From positions 372,001 to 436,000 of the forward strand of contig NZ_JACWZY010000002.1 of the NCBI RefSeq assembly GCF_014699005.1: a stretch of DNA of 64,000 nt, in the 5' to 3' direction. A program made the translations under genes and the position numbers. Of this stretch, positions 54,767 through 63,115 are shown one piece after another. Within the stretch, counting starts at the first letter, position 1; each line of letters begins with the position of its first letter. This stretch comes from Spirosoma profusum (GTDB lineage Bacteria; Bacteroidota; Bacteroidia; Cytophagales; Spirosomataceae). The notes below the pieces were generated by a model. That model did not search any database. It had not been told where the DNA came from and was given only the letters and a program-made list of their open reading frames with translations.

Positions 54767-54859
54767 TTTTTTGTCATCCTGACGCAGGAAGGATCTCAAA
54801 GTATCCCTACTAGAGAGCTAGGAAACCTTAAGATCCTTCCTGCGTCAGGATGACAAAAA
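54767..54859. repeat. Palindromic intergenic repeat, ATCCT subtype, copy 8
   Basis: Left arm TTTTTTGTCATCCTGACGCA, right arm complementary ending CAGGATGACAAAAA. Arm hairpins ATCCT/AGGAT with loop GACGCAGGA. Central part diverged. Confidence 0.92.
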
Positions 54860-54936
54860 GCACTACGAAACCTTGTTAACTAGGAATTTATCTTATCAAA
54901 TATTCATAATTCACGTTACGTTACGTATATTCTCGG

Positions 54937-54982
54937 ATGCTCAAAGGTCACAGAGTACTTTTGCTCTGTGACCTTTGAGCAT
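54937..54982. repeat. 19-bp perfect inverted repeat
   Basis: ATGCTCAAAGGTCACAGAG (54937-54955) pairs perfectly with CTCTGTGACCTTTGAGCAT (54964-54982), loop TACTTTTG, a sequence matching the TAnnTTTG promoter element. It is in the 525-bp gap between the LolA-like gene and the ECF sigma gene and could act as a terminator or operator. The rest of that gap holds the terminator, the palindromic repeat and the ECF-type promoter. Confidence 0.7.
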
Positions 54983-55044
54983 TCTTCCGTACTTAACTAG
55001 CTTTCACATTAAAATTCAATAATTCAAAAAAATAATTAAAAATT

Positions 55045-55073
55045 GACTAAGTGTTTTTGGGAACTTAGTCGTC
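55045..55073 (+). promoter_or_regulatory. ECF-type promoter upstream of the sigma-factor gene
   Basis: GACTAAGTGTTTTT, then 11 bases, then CGTC (-10-like). The same 14-mer with CGTC follows 813 bp later upstream of fecR. CGTC is a common ECF -10 element. The box also forms a hairpin (GACTAAGT/ACTTAGTC), which the second copy does not. Confidence 0.6.
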
Positions 55074-55172
55074 TTTAGAGAAACGTAGCATTCGTATCTT
55101 GTACTTACCGAGTGAAGTCTACGCAACTAACCTAACCTGATATAAAATCAATACTTTCCTCTACCAACCAAA

Positions 55173-55844
55173 ATGGGACCAATTCAGCCGCTACCTGTTT
55201 CCCAAAAGATGGTGCATCCAAACTTTTGGAGGGAAGATAATCCTGATTCCATTCCGCTGGAAAAGTCGTATCTGGACACAGAGTTGTTCATTCGCAAAAC
55301 GTTTGAGCAGGATACCGACAAAGGAATCAGTCTGTTGTTTCGCCAGTACTACGTCGTTTTATGCAGCCATGCTGTGCGCTACGTTGCTTCAAAAGCCATC
55401 GCTGAAGATATTGTATCGGATATTTTCTATGAATTTCACAGTGAACTTCGGTTTAAGTCAATAACCACTTCATTTCGGGCTTATCTCTTTACGGCGGTTC
55501 GTAATCGGGCATTCGATTACATCCGGGCCGAAATGCGGCAGAGTATTTCGCTCGATAATGCTGAATTTGTGCCCGCCCATAGCACCCAAAGCCCCGATGC
55601 CATTACCCAATACGAAGAACTCTACCACGATCTTGAAAATGCCATCAACGAAATGCCTCTGAAACGGCGTCAGATCTACGTAATGCATCGATTTGAGGGC
55701 AAAAAATACCAGGAGATCGCCGAGGAGTTAAGCCTGTCGCTTCGAACCGTGGAGTCGCATTTGTATCAGGCCATTCATCAGATTCGAAATGCGCTCAAAA
55801 ATAAATGGCAGTTTCTACTTTGTCTACTCGCAGGGCTCTGGTAA
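55173..55844 (+). CDS. ECF-family RNA polymerase sigma factor, Bacteroidota type
   Basis: The 223-residue product (or 211 from the ATG at 55209) has region 2 (ISLLFRQYYVVLCSHAVRYV, IAEDIVSDIFYEFH, FRAYLFTAVRNRAFDYIR) and region 4 (LENAINEMPLKRRQIYVMHRFEGKKYQE, LSLRTVESHLYQAIHQIR). It directs RNA polymerase to promoters when released from the FecR-type anti-sigma factor encoded next door. Its own promoter appears to be controlled by itself, judged from the repeated GACTAAGTGTTTTT box. The likely regulon includes the downstream SusC/SusD genes. Confidence 0.94.
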   Translation: MGPIQPLPVSQKMVHPNFWREDNPDSIPLEKSYLDTELFIRKTFEQDTDKGISLLFRQYYVVLCSHAVRYVASKAIAEDIVSDIFYEFHSELRFKSITTSFRAYLFTAVRNRAFDYIRAEMRQSISLDNAEFVPAHSTQSPDAITQYEELYHDLENAINEMPLKRRQIYVMHRFEGKKYQEIAEELSLSLRTVESHLYQAIHQIRNALKNKWQFLLCLLAGLW

Positions 55845-55857
55845 TAAATCCGACATC

Positions 55858-55887
55858 GACTAAGTGTTTTTCCGGGGCTAAATCGTC
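55858..55887 (+). promoter_or_regulatory. ECF-type promoter upstream of fecR
   Basis: GACTAAGTGTTTTT (55858-55871) followed by 12 bases and CGTC (55884-55887), 24 bp before the ATG of the FecR gene. It overlaps the end of the sigma gene's intergenic space. It would drive fecR-susC-susD. Confidence 0.6.
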
Positions 55888-55910
55888 ATGAGATTACAAC
55901 TTATCTACAC

Positions 55911-56921
55911 ATGAAACCGCAGGTATCGAAAGAATCCCTTTTCAACTATTTTGCCGGACGGGCTACCGCTCTGCAAAAGCAGCAGATTGATGAGTGGGCG
56001 AAAGAGGAACAGAATCGGGAATTATTTTTCGAGTGCCTGGCTATTTGGGAAAATCAGAATATTCAATTCGTTGCCGACGTACAGGATGCCATGCAACGCC
56101 ACACAAACCGGATGATTTCGGAACCGGATGATACTAATGCGCCTGTTTCCTTACCTGAAGTTGTAGAGCGTCCGTTGGGGGCTGGTTCCTTGTTTCGCTG
56201 GCTAGTAGCAGCTACTGTTGCGGGGGTTTTGCTGGTCAGCGGTGTTCGTTTCAGCGACAAACTTATATACACGACGTATCAGGCACCCTTTGGCCAAACT
56301 CGTTCGATTACACTTTCCGACGGTAGCCGGATTACACTCAACGCCAACTCTACATTACAAGTACCCCGATTTGGATTTGGTCAGCGAACCCGTAAAGTGA
56401 TACTGGCTGGTGAAGCGGATTTCGCCATTAAGCACATGCCCAATCACCAAAAATTCATTGTACAGACCAATAAGAATTTTGAGGTTGTCGTACTGGGCAC
56501 CGAGTTTATGGTGAACACCCGCGAGCACGGTCGGAAAGTGATTCTGAATAAAGGGAAGGTACAGCTTCTGTATCAGGAAGGCGAAATGAATAAGCAGCTT
56601 ACGATGAAACCGGGTAATCTGGTGCTGTTCGACCGGCAGGGACACGTCAGTTTAAAACAGGCAGCTAACCCGCAGGAACTCAGATCCTGGAAAGTACATC
56701 GGTTTGTGTTCGACCAGACCACTCTGGAGGAAATCAGTACACTTTTTAGGGAAAATTATAGTATCTACCTGGATTTCCCGGACGAAGAATTAAGGCAGTG
56801 GGCTGTTTCGGGCGCCTTTACGGCTAACAACGCTGAAGAACTGATTGAGGCCCTCACTAGCGCTTCTAATCTGACCTACAAGCGACAAGGCGATACGCTC
56901 ATCGTGGTGCAACCGCATTAA
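55911..56921 (+). CDS. FecR-family anti-sigma factor
   Basis: The 336-residue protein has a cytoplasmic N-terminal region that resembles sigma-binding (ESLFNYFAGRATALQKQQIDEW), one membrane helix at 97-113 (WLVAATVAGVLLVSGVR), a FecR domain (about 120-215: TRSITLSDGSRITLNANSTL, VVVLGTEFMVNT) and a C-terminal DUF4974 domain (about 265-333: FDQTTLEEISTLFRENYSI, ANNAEELIEALTSASNLTY). It holds the ECF factor inactive until an outer-membrane receptor signals. The gene is 67 bp from the sigma gene and 20 bp from susC. Confidence 0.93.
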   Translation: MKPQVSKESLFNYFAGRATALQKQQIDEWAKEEQNRELFFECLAIWENQNIQFVADVQDAMQRHTNRMISEPDDTNAPVSLPEVVERPLGAGSLFRWLVAATVAGVLLVSGVRFSDKLIYTTYQAPFGQTRSITLSDGSRITLNANSTLQVPRFGFGQRTRKVILAGEADFAIKHMPNHQKFIVQTNKNFEVVVLGTEFMVNTREHGRKVILNKGKVQLLYQEGEMNKQLTMKPGNLVLFDRQGHVSLKQAANPQELRSWKVHRFVFDQTTLEEISTLFRENYSIYLDFPDEELRQWAVSGAFTANNAEELIEALTSASNLTYKRQGDTLIVVQPH

Positions 56922-56940
56922 CTAAATAAACCCTTACCAT

Positions 56941-59900
56941 ATGGAAAAATTAGTACGTATTCTACTCCTGCTGGGGGTAGGGATGGGAGGAGTATATCCA
57001 GGCTTTTCCCAAACGCTGGCAAGCGTGAAGCATTTGCAGGAACAGAATTCTCCAACGGGGAGGATGAACGTAGCAGGAGAACAGGCAGCCGATATTTCGG
57101 TTCAGGGTACTGTATCAGATGAAAAAGGTGAAGGTTTGCCGGGTGTGAGTATTCTGCTGAAAGGAACCCAGAAAGGCTCGACCACTGATGCTAACGGGCG
57201 GTACAAACTAGACGTGCCGAACACGGCTGCTACGTTGATTTTCAGTTTTGTTGGCTATGCGTCGCAGGAAATCGTTGTGGGGAGCCGCACGAGCGTGAAC
57301 GTTACGTTGGTAGCTGACGACAAAACGTTGAATGAAGTCGTTGTAATTGGCTATGGCACCGTTCAAAAGAAAGATCTGACGGGGGCTGTGGCTTCGGTAG
57401 GCAGTAAATCCATTCAGGAAATGGCTGCGCCACGTATCGACCAGGCCCTGATCGGGAAAGTGGCGGGCGTGCAGGTGAAACCCGTTTCGGGTGAACCCGG
57501 TGCCGCTCCGCAAATCAGAATACGTGGTGTTGGTAGTATTTCGGCGGGGGCCGGACCGCTCTACGTTGTGGATGGTTTTCCAATCTCCAGCATACAAAAC
57601 CTGAACCCGAACGATGTTGAAACCATCGACGTATTGAAAGATGCGTCGGCTACCGCCATCTACGGATCGCGGGGCGCAAACGGCGTGGTGATCATCAACA
57701 CGAAACGAGGAAAATTAGGTAAGGCTGCTATTAATTTCAACTATCAGTTTGGCTTTCAGAACATAGCCAAACGGCCCGTGCTGCAAACAGGGATAGAAGA
57801 AGCGCAGCATTATTTCGACGGCGTGCGCAACCGAAATCTGGATGAAGGCAACGACGTATCAGGTAACCCGCTTAACTGGAAAGCCCCCGTTCCGCAAACT
57901 ATTCTGGACGTGCTTTCGGGAAAACTCACCACCAACGAAGACCCACTTGATGCGATTCTACGTAGCGGTCCGCAGCAGCAGTACCAATTAACGGCATCTG
58001 GCGGCAGCGAGAACATGCGCTATGCCATTAGCGGAGAGTATTTTAATCAGGACGGGATTATTCTGAATACCAATTTCAAACGGTACTCCGTCCGGGCAAA
58101 TCTCGACGCGAGACTCTCGCCAAAACTCACGTTGAAAGTGAATTTGAATCCTTCGTACACCGATAAATTCAATGTAGGTGGAGCGGGTGCCGAGGACGTA
58201 GCAACGTTTTCTGATATTACCAACAACCCGTTGTATAATGCACTGGTCATTCCAACGTATCAATCGCTGCTAAATCCTGACGGGAGTTATTATCCGTTTG
58301 GTAATGGGCTGGATGCCGTGGTGACCAGCAAAAACCCGCTCGCGCTGGCTAAAGAAATTAAGGCCCGGCAAAAGGGGGTTGGTTTTCTGGGTAATACGTT
58401 CATCGACTATGCCATCATGGATAACCTGAAGGTCAACGTCATGCTTGGCATCAACCTGATGAACATTAAAGGAAGCTACTTCAAGCCTCAAATGGCGGCC
58501 TTCCTGAATGAACTGGCATCGGGTACCGACAATGCATCGCAACGACTGAACTGGATTACGGAAACGACGCTGAACTATACCAAAAGCCTGGGCAAACACA
58601 ACTTCACTGGACTATTGGGCTACACGACGCAACGGGAAACGTTTGAATACAACTCGTTGACCAGCAACCGTTATCCGAATAACCTCGTGCCAACGCTGAG
58701 CGCGGTGAGCGGTATTCTGACCGGTGGTTCTTCTAACGTAGCGGAGTGGTCGTTGGTGTCGTATCTGGGACGTATCAACTACAACTATAACAGCAAATAC
58801 TACGTAACGGCATCGTTACGTACCGATGGCTCCTCACGTTTTGGTGCGCAGAACAAATATGGCCTGTTCCCTTCAGCAGCGCTGGCCTGGCGGATTTCGG
58901 ACGAGAATTTCATGAAAGACGTTAGGTTTATCAGCGAACTTAAACTACGTACCAGCTACGGAAAAACCGGGAATAACAACATCGGTAACTACGACCACCT
59001 CGCCACCATTAACTACGAAAAATACGTACTGGGTGGAACGGGTGTTGGCGGCTTCTCTCCGGGACGGCTGGCCAACCCAAATCTGACCTGGGAAACGCAG
59101 CAACAGGTAAACGTAGGTGTCGATGTGAGTTTCCTGAACAGCCGGATAGCCCTTTCCCTGGATCATTTCCGGTCAAAAAATACAGATTTGCTGCTGAACG
59201 TCAACATTCCTGACATTACTGGCTTCAATACGGCGTTGCAGAACATCGGTGAAGTGAAAAACACCGGCTGGGAAATTACCCTGAACTCATTTAATACGCA
59301 GGGCGCTTTTAAATGGGAAACTTCACTGAATTTCTCAGCCTATAAAAACGAAGTGGTTCGGTTAGGGCCTTCCGGTGATCCAATTATTTCGGGGGGAAAT
59401 ATTACCATGATCGGTCAGCCCGTGGGTATGTTTTACGGCTGGCTGACCGACGGTATTTTCAAAACCAAAGCTGAACTGGACCGGGGACCGCTCTGGAATC
59501 CGGGCGGACGCGATGCCTCGCGGGTAGGCGACGTTCGATTCATCGATGTCAGCGGTCCGAACGGAACGCCGGATGGTGTCATCAATAGCCTCGACCGAAC
59601 GGTTATGGGCTCGCCCTATCCTGATTTTTATTACGGTATGACGAACAGCTTTTCCTTTAAAAATCTGAGTCTGAGCATCAGTTTGCAGGGTGTACAGGGA
59701 AACAGCGTACTTGCCCTGTCGAGAGAGCAACTTGCCAACGACCGCGCTCGCTTCCGGCAGTACGCGTTCATGAACAATTACTGGAAATCGGAGACGGAGC
59801 CGGGCGATGGCTACTCCGTACGGCCCAACGACGTACCGACGGGGAATTTCAGAGGTACCTATAGCCAACGCTGGCTTGACGATGGGTCTTACCTACGTAT

Positions 59901-60126
59901 CAACAATATCGTTCTCGGCTACGTCCTGCCCGAAGCCATTACCCGGAAGGCCAAGCTCAGTTCAGTACGTTTGTCCGTAACGGCGAATAACCCGTTCCTC
60001 TTTACGAAGTTCATCGGCTTCAACCCGGATGTTAGCCGGAGCGATAGCCCACTGACCCCCGGTAACGAACGGTACGATTACCCCACGGCCAAAAGTCTTC
60101 TGTTCGGTATCAACATCGGTTTCTAA
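56941..60126 (+). CDS. SusC/RagA-type TonB-linked outer-membrane receptor
   Basis: The 1061-residue protein has a signal peptide (ILLLLGVGMGGVYPGFS), a CarboxypepD_reg domain (about 52-130: VQGTVSDEKGEGLPGVSILL, GRYKLDVPNT), then the family signature VVVIGYGTVQKKDLTGAVAS near 135-154, a plug (QIRIRGVGSISAGAGPLYVV, ATAIYGSRGANGVVIINTK) and a large barrel. It imports glycans or similar ligands with SusD and TonB energy. It lacks an STN signalling domain, which FecR-linked receptors often have. No glycosidase gene is adjacent. The gene is the third of a sigma-fecR-susC-susD operon. Confidence 0.95.
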   Translation: MEKLVRILLLLGVGMGGVYPGFSQTLASVKHLQEQNSPTGRMNVAGEQAADISVQGTVSDEKGEGLPGVSILLKGTQKGSTTDANGRYKLDVPNTAATLIFSFVGYASQEIVVGSRTSVNVTLVADDKTLNEVVVIGYGTVQKKDLTGAVASVGSKSIQEMAAPRIDQALIGKVAGVQVKPVSGEPGAAPQIRIRGVGSISAGAGPLYVVDGFPISSIQNLNPNDVETIDVLKDASATAIYGSRGANGVVIINTKRGKLGKAAINFNYQFGFQNIAKRPVLQTGIEEAQHYFDGVRNRNLDEGNDVSGNPLNWKAPVPQTILDVLSGKLTTNEDPLDAILRSGPQQQYQLTASGGSENMRYAISGEYFNQDGIILNTNFKRYSVRANLDARLSPKLTLKVNLNPSYTDKFNVGGAGAEDVATFSDITNNPLYNALVIPTYQSLLNPDGSYYPFGNGLDAVVTSKNPLALAKEIKARQKGVGFLGNTFIDYAIMDNLKVNVMLGINLMNIKGSYFKPQMAAFLNELASGTDNASQRLNWITETTLNYTKSLGKHNFTGLLGYTTQRETFEYNSLTSNRYPNNLVPTLSAVSGILTGGSSNVAEWSLVSYLGRINYNYNSKYYVTASLRTDGSSRFGAQNKYGLFPSAALAWRISDENFMKDVRFISELKLRTSYGKTGNNNIGNYDHLATINYEKYVLGGTGVGGFSPGRLANPNLTWETQQQVNVGVDVSFLNSRIALSLDHFRSKNTDLLLNVNIPDITGFNTALQNIGEVKNTGWEITLNSFNTQGAFKWETSLNFSAYKNEVVRLGPSGDPIISGGNITMIGQPVGMFYGWLTDGIFKTKAELDRGPLWNPGGRDASRVGDVRFIDVSGPNGTPDGVINSLDRTVMGSPYPDFYYGMTNSFSFKNLSLSISLQGVQGNSVLALSREQLANDRARFRQYAFMNNYWKSETEPGDGYSVRPNDVPTGNFRGTYSQRWLDDGSYLRINNIVLGYVLPEAITRKAKLSSVRLSVTANNPFLFTKFIGFNPDVSRSDSPLTPGNERYDYPTAKSLLFGINIGF

Positions 60127-60140
60127 TCCTTCTAATCTCC

Positions 60141-61586
60141 ATGAAAAAGATAGTTTCAGTTGTGGCGATGGTCATGTTACTGATGACCTCCTGTCGGAAA
60201 GATTTTATTGAAATCCTGCCAATAGATACTGTAACGGTTGATGTGCTCTATAAAACCGACAAAGATTATCAGGATGCTATTGTTGGTATTTACGGAATTT
60301 ATCAGGATCAGTACGCAAACATGTATTACTACGGCGATATCCGGGGTGATGATGTGTGGGATGAACTGGTTAAGGGTACGGCGGGCGCCTTTGATAACTT
60401 CACCCTCTCGAACGACGACGGAACATTGATCACCACCTGGCGCAACTATTATAAAGCCATTACCCGGGCCAATACGTTGTTGGAGCGAATCGGTTCGACT
60501 GATGCGGCTGTCATCACCAACAAAAACCGTCACATCGGCGAGGCCGAATTTTTGCGGGCGCTGGCTTATTTCGATCTAGTCAGAATCTTCGGCGACGTAC
60601 CGATGGTCACGAAATCGTTGAGCATCGCTGACTCATATACTACGCCCCGCGAAAAAGTGGATAAAATTTATGATGAAGTTATCATCAAGGATTTGCTGGA
60701 TGCCGAAGCCAAATTGCCAGCCACCTATGCTGGTTCCGAAGTTGGCCGGGCCACGAAAGGGGCCGCTCGGGCGTTGCTGGGCAAAGTATATCTCACCCGG
60801 AAAGATTTTACAAAGGCCGAAGTAAAACTACAGGAAGTAACTACTATGGGCTATTCGCTGCTACCCAACTGGGCCGATTTGTGGGATTACACCAAAAACG
60901 AACACCATAGCGAATTCATTTTCGATATCGAATACGAGCAGGGGTTGGGTGGTGAAGGCAGCATTTATACCAATCGGTTTACGCCCAAAGTCACATCTAT
61001 GATCGCTTTCTATGGAATCGCTGGTTCGGTCGATGATCAGAACACGCCCCACCAGGTCTTGTTTGATTTGTTCGAAGCGAAAGACAAACGCAAAGACCTG
61101 ACGGCTTCGAAAGGCTATACGGATGCTACTGGTAAATTCATTCCATTGCTGGTTTCTTCGAACAACATGTCGGCCTACACCCGCAAATACATTGTCAAGA
61201 TTGCCACGGCCAACGACAGCCCGGCAAACTGGAAGGTAATCCGCTACGCCGACGTATTACTGATGTACGCCGAAGCACTGAACGAGAACGGTAAAACGAC
61301 AGCCGCTCTGCCTTATCTGAATCAGATACGTACCCGAGCTGGTATCGACGCCCTGGCAGCGGGCATAACCCAAGCCGCACTACGTGAGCAAATTGTGCTG
61401 GAGCGTCGGCGGGAGTTGGCTTTTGAAGGACATCGGTGGTTTGATCTGATACGTACCGGCCAGGCGCTTAATGTCATGGCGAAATACGGAATGAAAGCGC
61501 ACCATGTCTTATTCCCGATTCCGCTGGCTCAGATTCAGTTAATTAATAACACGACCATATTCCCGCAGAATCCGGGTTATCAATAA
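60141..61586 (+). CDS. SusD/RagB-type outer-membrane lipoprotein
   Basis: 481 residues with a lipoprotein signal (IVSVVAMVMLLMTSCRKDF, Cys 18). SusD features: TPR-like helices (YQDAIVGIYGIYQDQYANMY), FLRALAYFDLVRIFGDVPMV near 133-152 and a C-terminal LERRRELAFEGHRWFDLIRTG. It binds the ligand at the surface and closes over SusC. The gene lies 15 bp after susC. The ligand cannot be inferred from the sequence. Confidence 0.95.
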   Translation: MKKIVSVVAMVMLLMTSCRKDFIEILPIDTVTVDVLYKTDKDYQDAIVGIYGIYQDQYANMYYYGDIRGDDVWDELVKGTAGAFDNFTLSNDDGTLITTWRNYYKAITRANTLLERIGSTDAAVITNKNRHIGEAEFLRALAYFDLVRIFGDVPMVTKSLSIADSYTTPREKVDKIYDEVIIKDLLDAEAKLPATYAGSEVGRATKGAARALLGKVYLTRKDFTKAEVKLQEVTTMGYSLLPNWADLWDYTKNEHHSEFIFDIEYEQGLGGEGSIYTNRFTPKVTSMIAFYGIAGSVDDQNTPHQVLFDLFEAKDKRKDLTASKGYTDATGKFIPLLVSSNNMSAYTRKYIVKIATANDSPANWKVIRYADVLLMYAEALNENGKTTAALPYLNQIRTRAGIDALAAGITQAALREQIVLERRRELAFEGHRWFDLIRTGQALNVMAKYGMKAHHVLFPIPLAQIQLINNTTIFPQNPGYQ

Positions 61587-61607
61587 ATCAATTGCCAATA
61601 CTGATGG

Positions 61608-61703
61608 AACGTTGTCTGTTTACCCCTAAATCCCCTAAAGGGAACTTTGTCTGATCACGAGCCAAGTCCCCTTTAGGGGATTTAGGGGTAAACAGACAAC
61701 GTT
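61608..61703. repeat. Long palindromic intergenic repeat, CCCCTAAA type
   Basis: AACGTTGTCTGTTTACCCCT at the left has its complement at the right (AGGGGTAAACAGACAACGTT) and the palindrome extends through TAAATCCCCTAAAGGGA. Each arm contains TCCCC/GGGGA self-pairing. It follows the SusD stop. Confidence 0.85.
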
Positions 61704-61751
61704 TTATTCTTCCATAAAAATGAATTTGAACCCTTTTCTATCACCAAATTT

Positions 61752-62918
61752 ATGAAGACAATTAAAACCGCTTTTCTGCTGCTGTTAAGCGGCCTGATTT
61801 TCGTATCGGCCACTGCCTGGATAGCGTCATCGGGCGACAAACTGACAACTTCTGCCCCAAAACCAGCCCCTAAAGTTCAGCGTCTGTTGTACGTAGTAAC
61901 GCCTGGTATTCGTAACTATCTGGGTTATGGCGGTCATGGGATTCAGGTCTTCGACATCGACAATAATCACAAGTTTCTGAAGTTCATCAAAACGCCCGGT
62001 GGCATGATGAAAAAAGGTATTCCATCGAACGTAAAGGGGGTCGATGTGAGTCTGTCTACCAACTGTATCTATATCAGTACGTTAGAAGCAATTCAATGCA
62101 TCGATCTGGTCACGGAAAAAACGCTTTGGGAAAAGGAATACGAAGGGGGCGTCGACCGGATTTCGATTTCGCCCGACGGCAAGATTATTTACGCACCCTC
62201 ACTCGAAAAAGCGCACTGGAACGTAGTAGATGCCAAAACAGGAGACGTAATAACCAAAATTGTTACCAATTCCGGTTCACACAACACCATTTACGGACCT
62301 GATGGTAAAGAAGTGTATATGGCTGGTCTGAAGTCGACCATGCTGAACGTAGCAGATACGAAAACGCATACTGTGTCTAAACAGGTAGGTCCGTTTGGCG
62401 CCGAAATCCGCCCGTTTACGATCAACGGTGCGCAGACGCTCGTTTATGTAAACGTCAATGGATTGCTCGGTTTTGAGATTGGGGATCTGGTAACCGGTAA
62501 ATTCCTGCATCGGGTAGTGGTCGAAGGATGGAATGTTGGTGAAGTAAGGCGGCATGGTTGCCCTAGTCACGGCATTGGCCTGACGCCCGATGAAAAAGAA
62601 CTCTGGTTATGCGACGGCCATAATCTCCGCCTGCACGTTTTTGACAACACAGTGATGCCACCGGTCCAGAAAACCACGATCGCGCTGAAAGATATGCCCG
62701 GCTGGATTACGTTTAGCCTGGATGGTAAATACGCCTATCCAGCAACCGGCGAGGTTATCGATGTGAAAACCCGCAAAATCATTACGAATCTGGAAGATGC
62801 TGACCACAACGACGTTCAAAGCGAGAAAATGGTCGAAATTCACTTCAATGGCGGAAAACCCGTTGCCGCCGGCGATCAGTTCGGTCTTGGCCAGGTGAGA
62901 AAGGCGACCAAGAATTAA
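61752..62918 (+). CDS. Exported beta-propeller protein (YncE-like)
   Basis: 388 residues with a signal segment (FLLLLSGLIFVSATAWIAS). Repeated WD/YVTN-like blades include GIQVFDIDNN, ISPDGKIIYAPSLEKA, YGPDGKEVYMAGL, VDVKTRKIITNLEDADHND and PDEKELWLCDGHN. The blades resemble YncE-type propellers that bind or act on small compounds. There is no catalytic motif. The position after susD suggests a ligand-binding or lactonase-like partner of the uptake locus. Confidence 0.82.
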   Translation: MKTIKTAFLLLLSGLIFVSATAWIASSGDKLTTSAPKPAPKVQRLLYVVTPGIRNYLGYGGHGIQVFDIDNNHKFLKFIKTPGGMMKKGIPSNVKGVDVSLSTNCIYISTLEAIQCIDLVTEKTLWEKEYEGGVDRISISPDGKIIYAPSLEKAHWNVVDAKTGDVITKIVTNSGSHNTIYGPDGKEVYMAGLKSTMLNVADTKTHTVSKQVGPFGAEIRPFTINGAQTLVYVNVNGLLGFEIGDLVTGKFLHRVVVEGWNVGEVRRHGCPSHGIGLTPDEKELWLCDGHNLRLHVFDNTVMPPVQKTTIALKDMPGWITFSLDGKYAYPATGEVIDVKTRKIITNLEDADHNDVQSEKMVEIHFNGGKPVAAGDQFGLGQVRKATKN

Positions 62919-62936
62919 TTGAATAAGTAGACATTT

Positions 62937-63084
62937 CAGCCCACTGCTTTAGCTGTGGGGCATCGAGTAAAACAAACCCATTTACGATTGAACCGTTTCA
63001 ACGGTTTTTACTCAGTAAACCGTTGAAACGGTTCTTTTGCCAAAGAATATTTCCTTAATTACCCATAGCTAAAGCAGTGGGCTG
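62937..63084. repeat. Nested double palindrome, AGCCCACTGC type
   Basis: Outer arms CAGCCCACTGCTTTAGCT (62937-62954) and AGCTAAAGCAGTGGGCTG (63067-63084) pair perfectly. Inside, GAACCGTTTCAACGGTTT (62990-63007) pairs perfectly with AAACCGTTGAAACGGTTC (63017-63034), and each arm is itself palindromic (AACCGTT/AACGGTT). The segments between (62955-62989 and 63035-63066) show no other structure. Confidence 0.9.
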
Positions 63085-63115
63085 ATACGGGTTAATTGTT
63101 TGTTATTCAAAGGGT

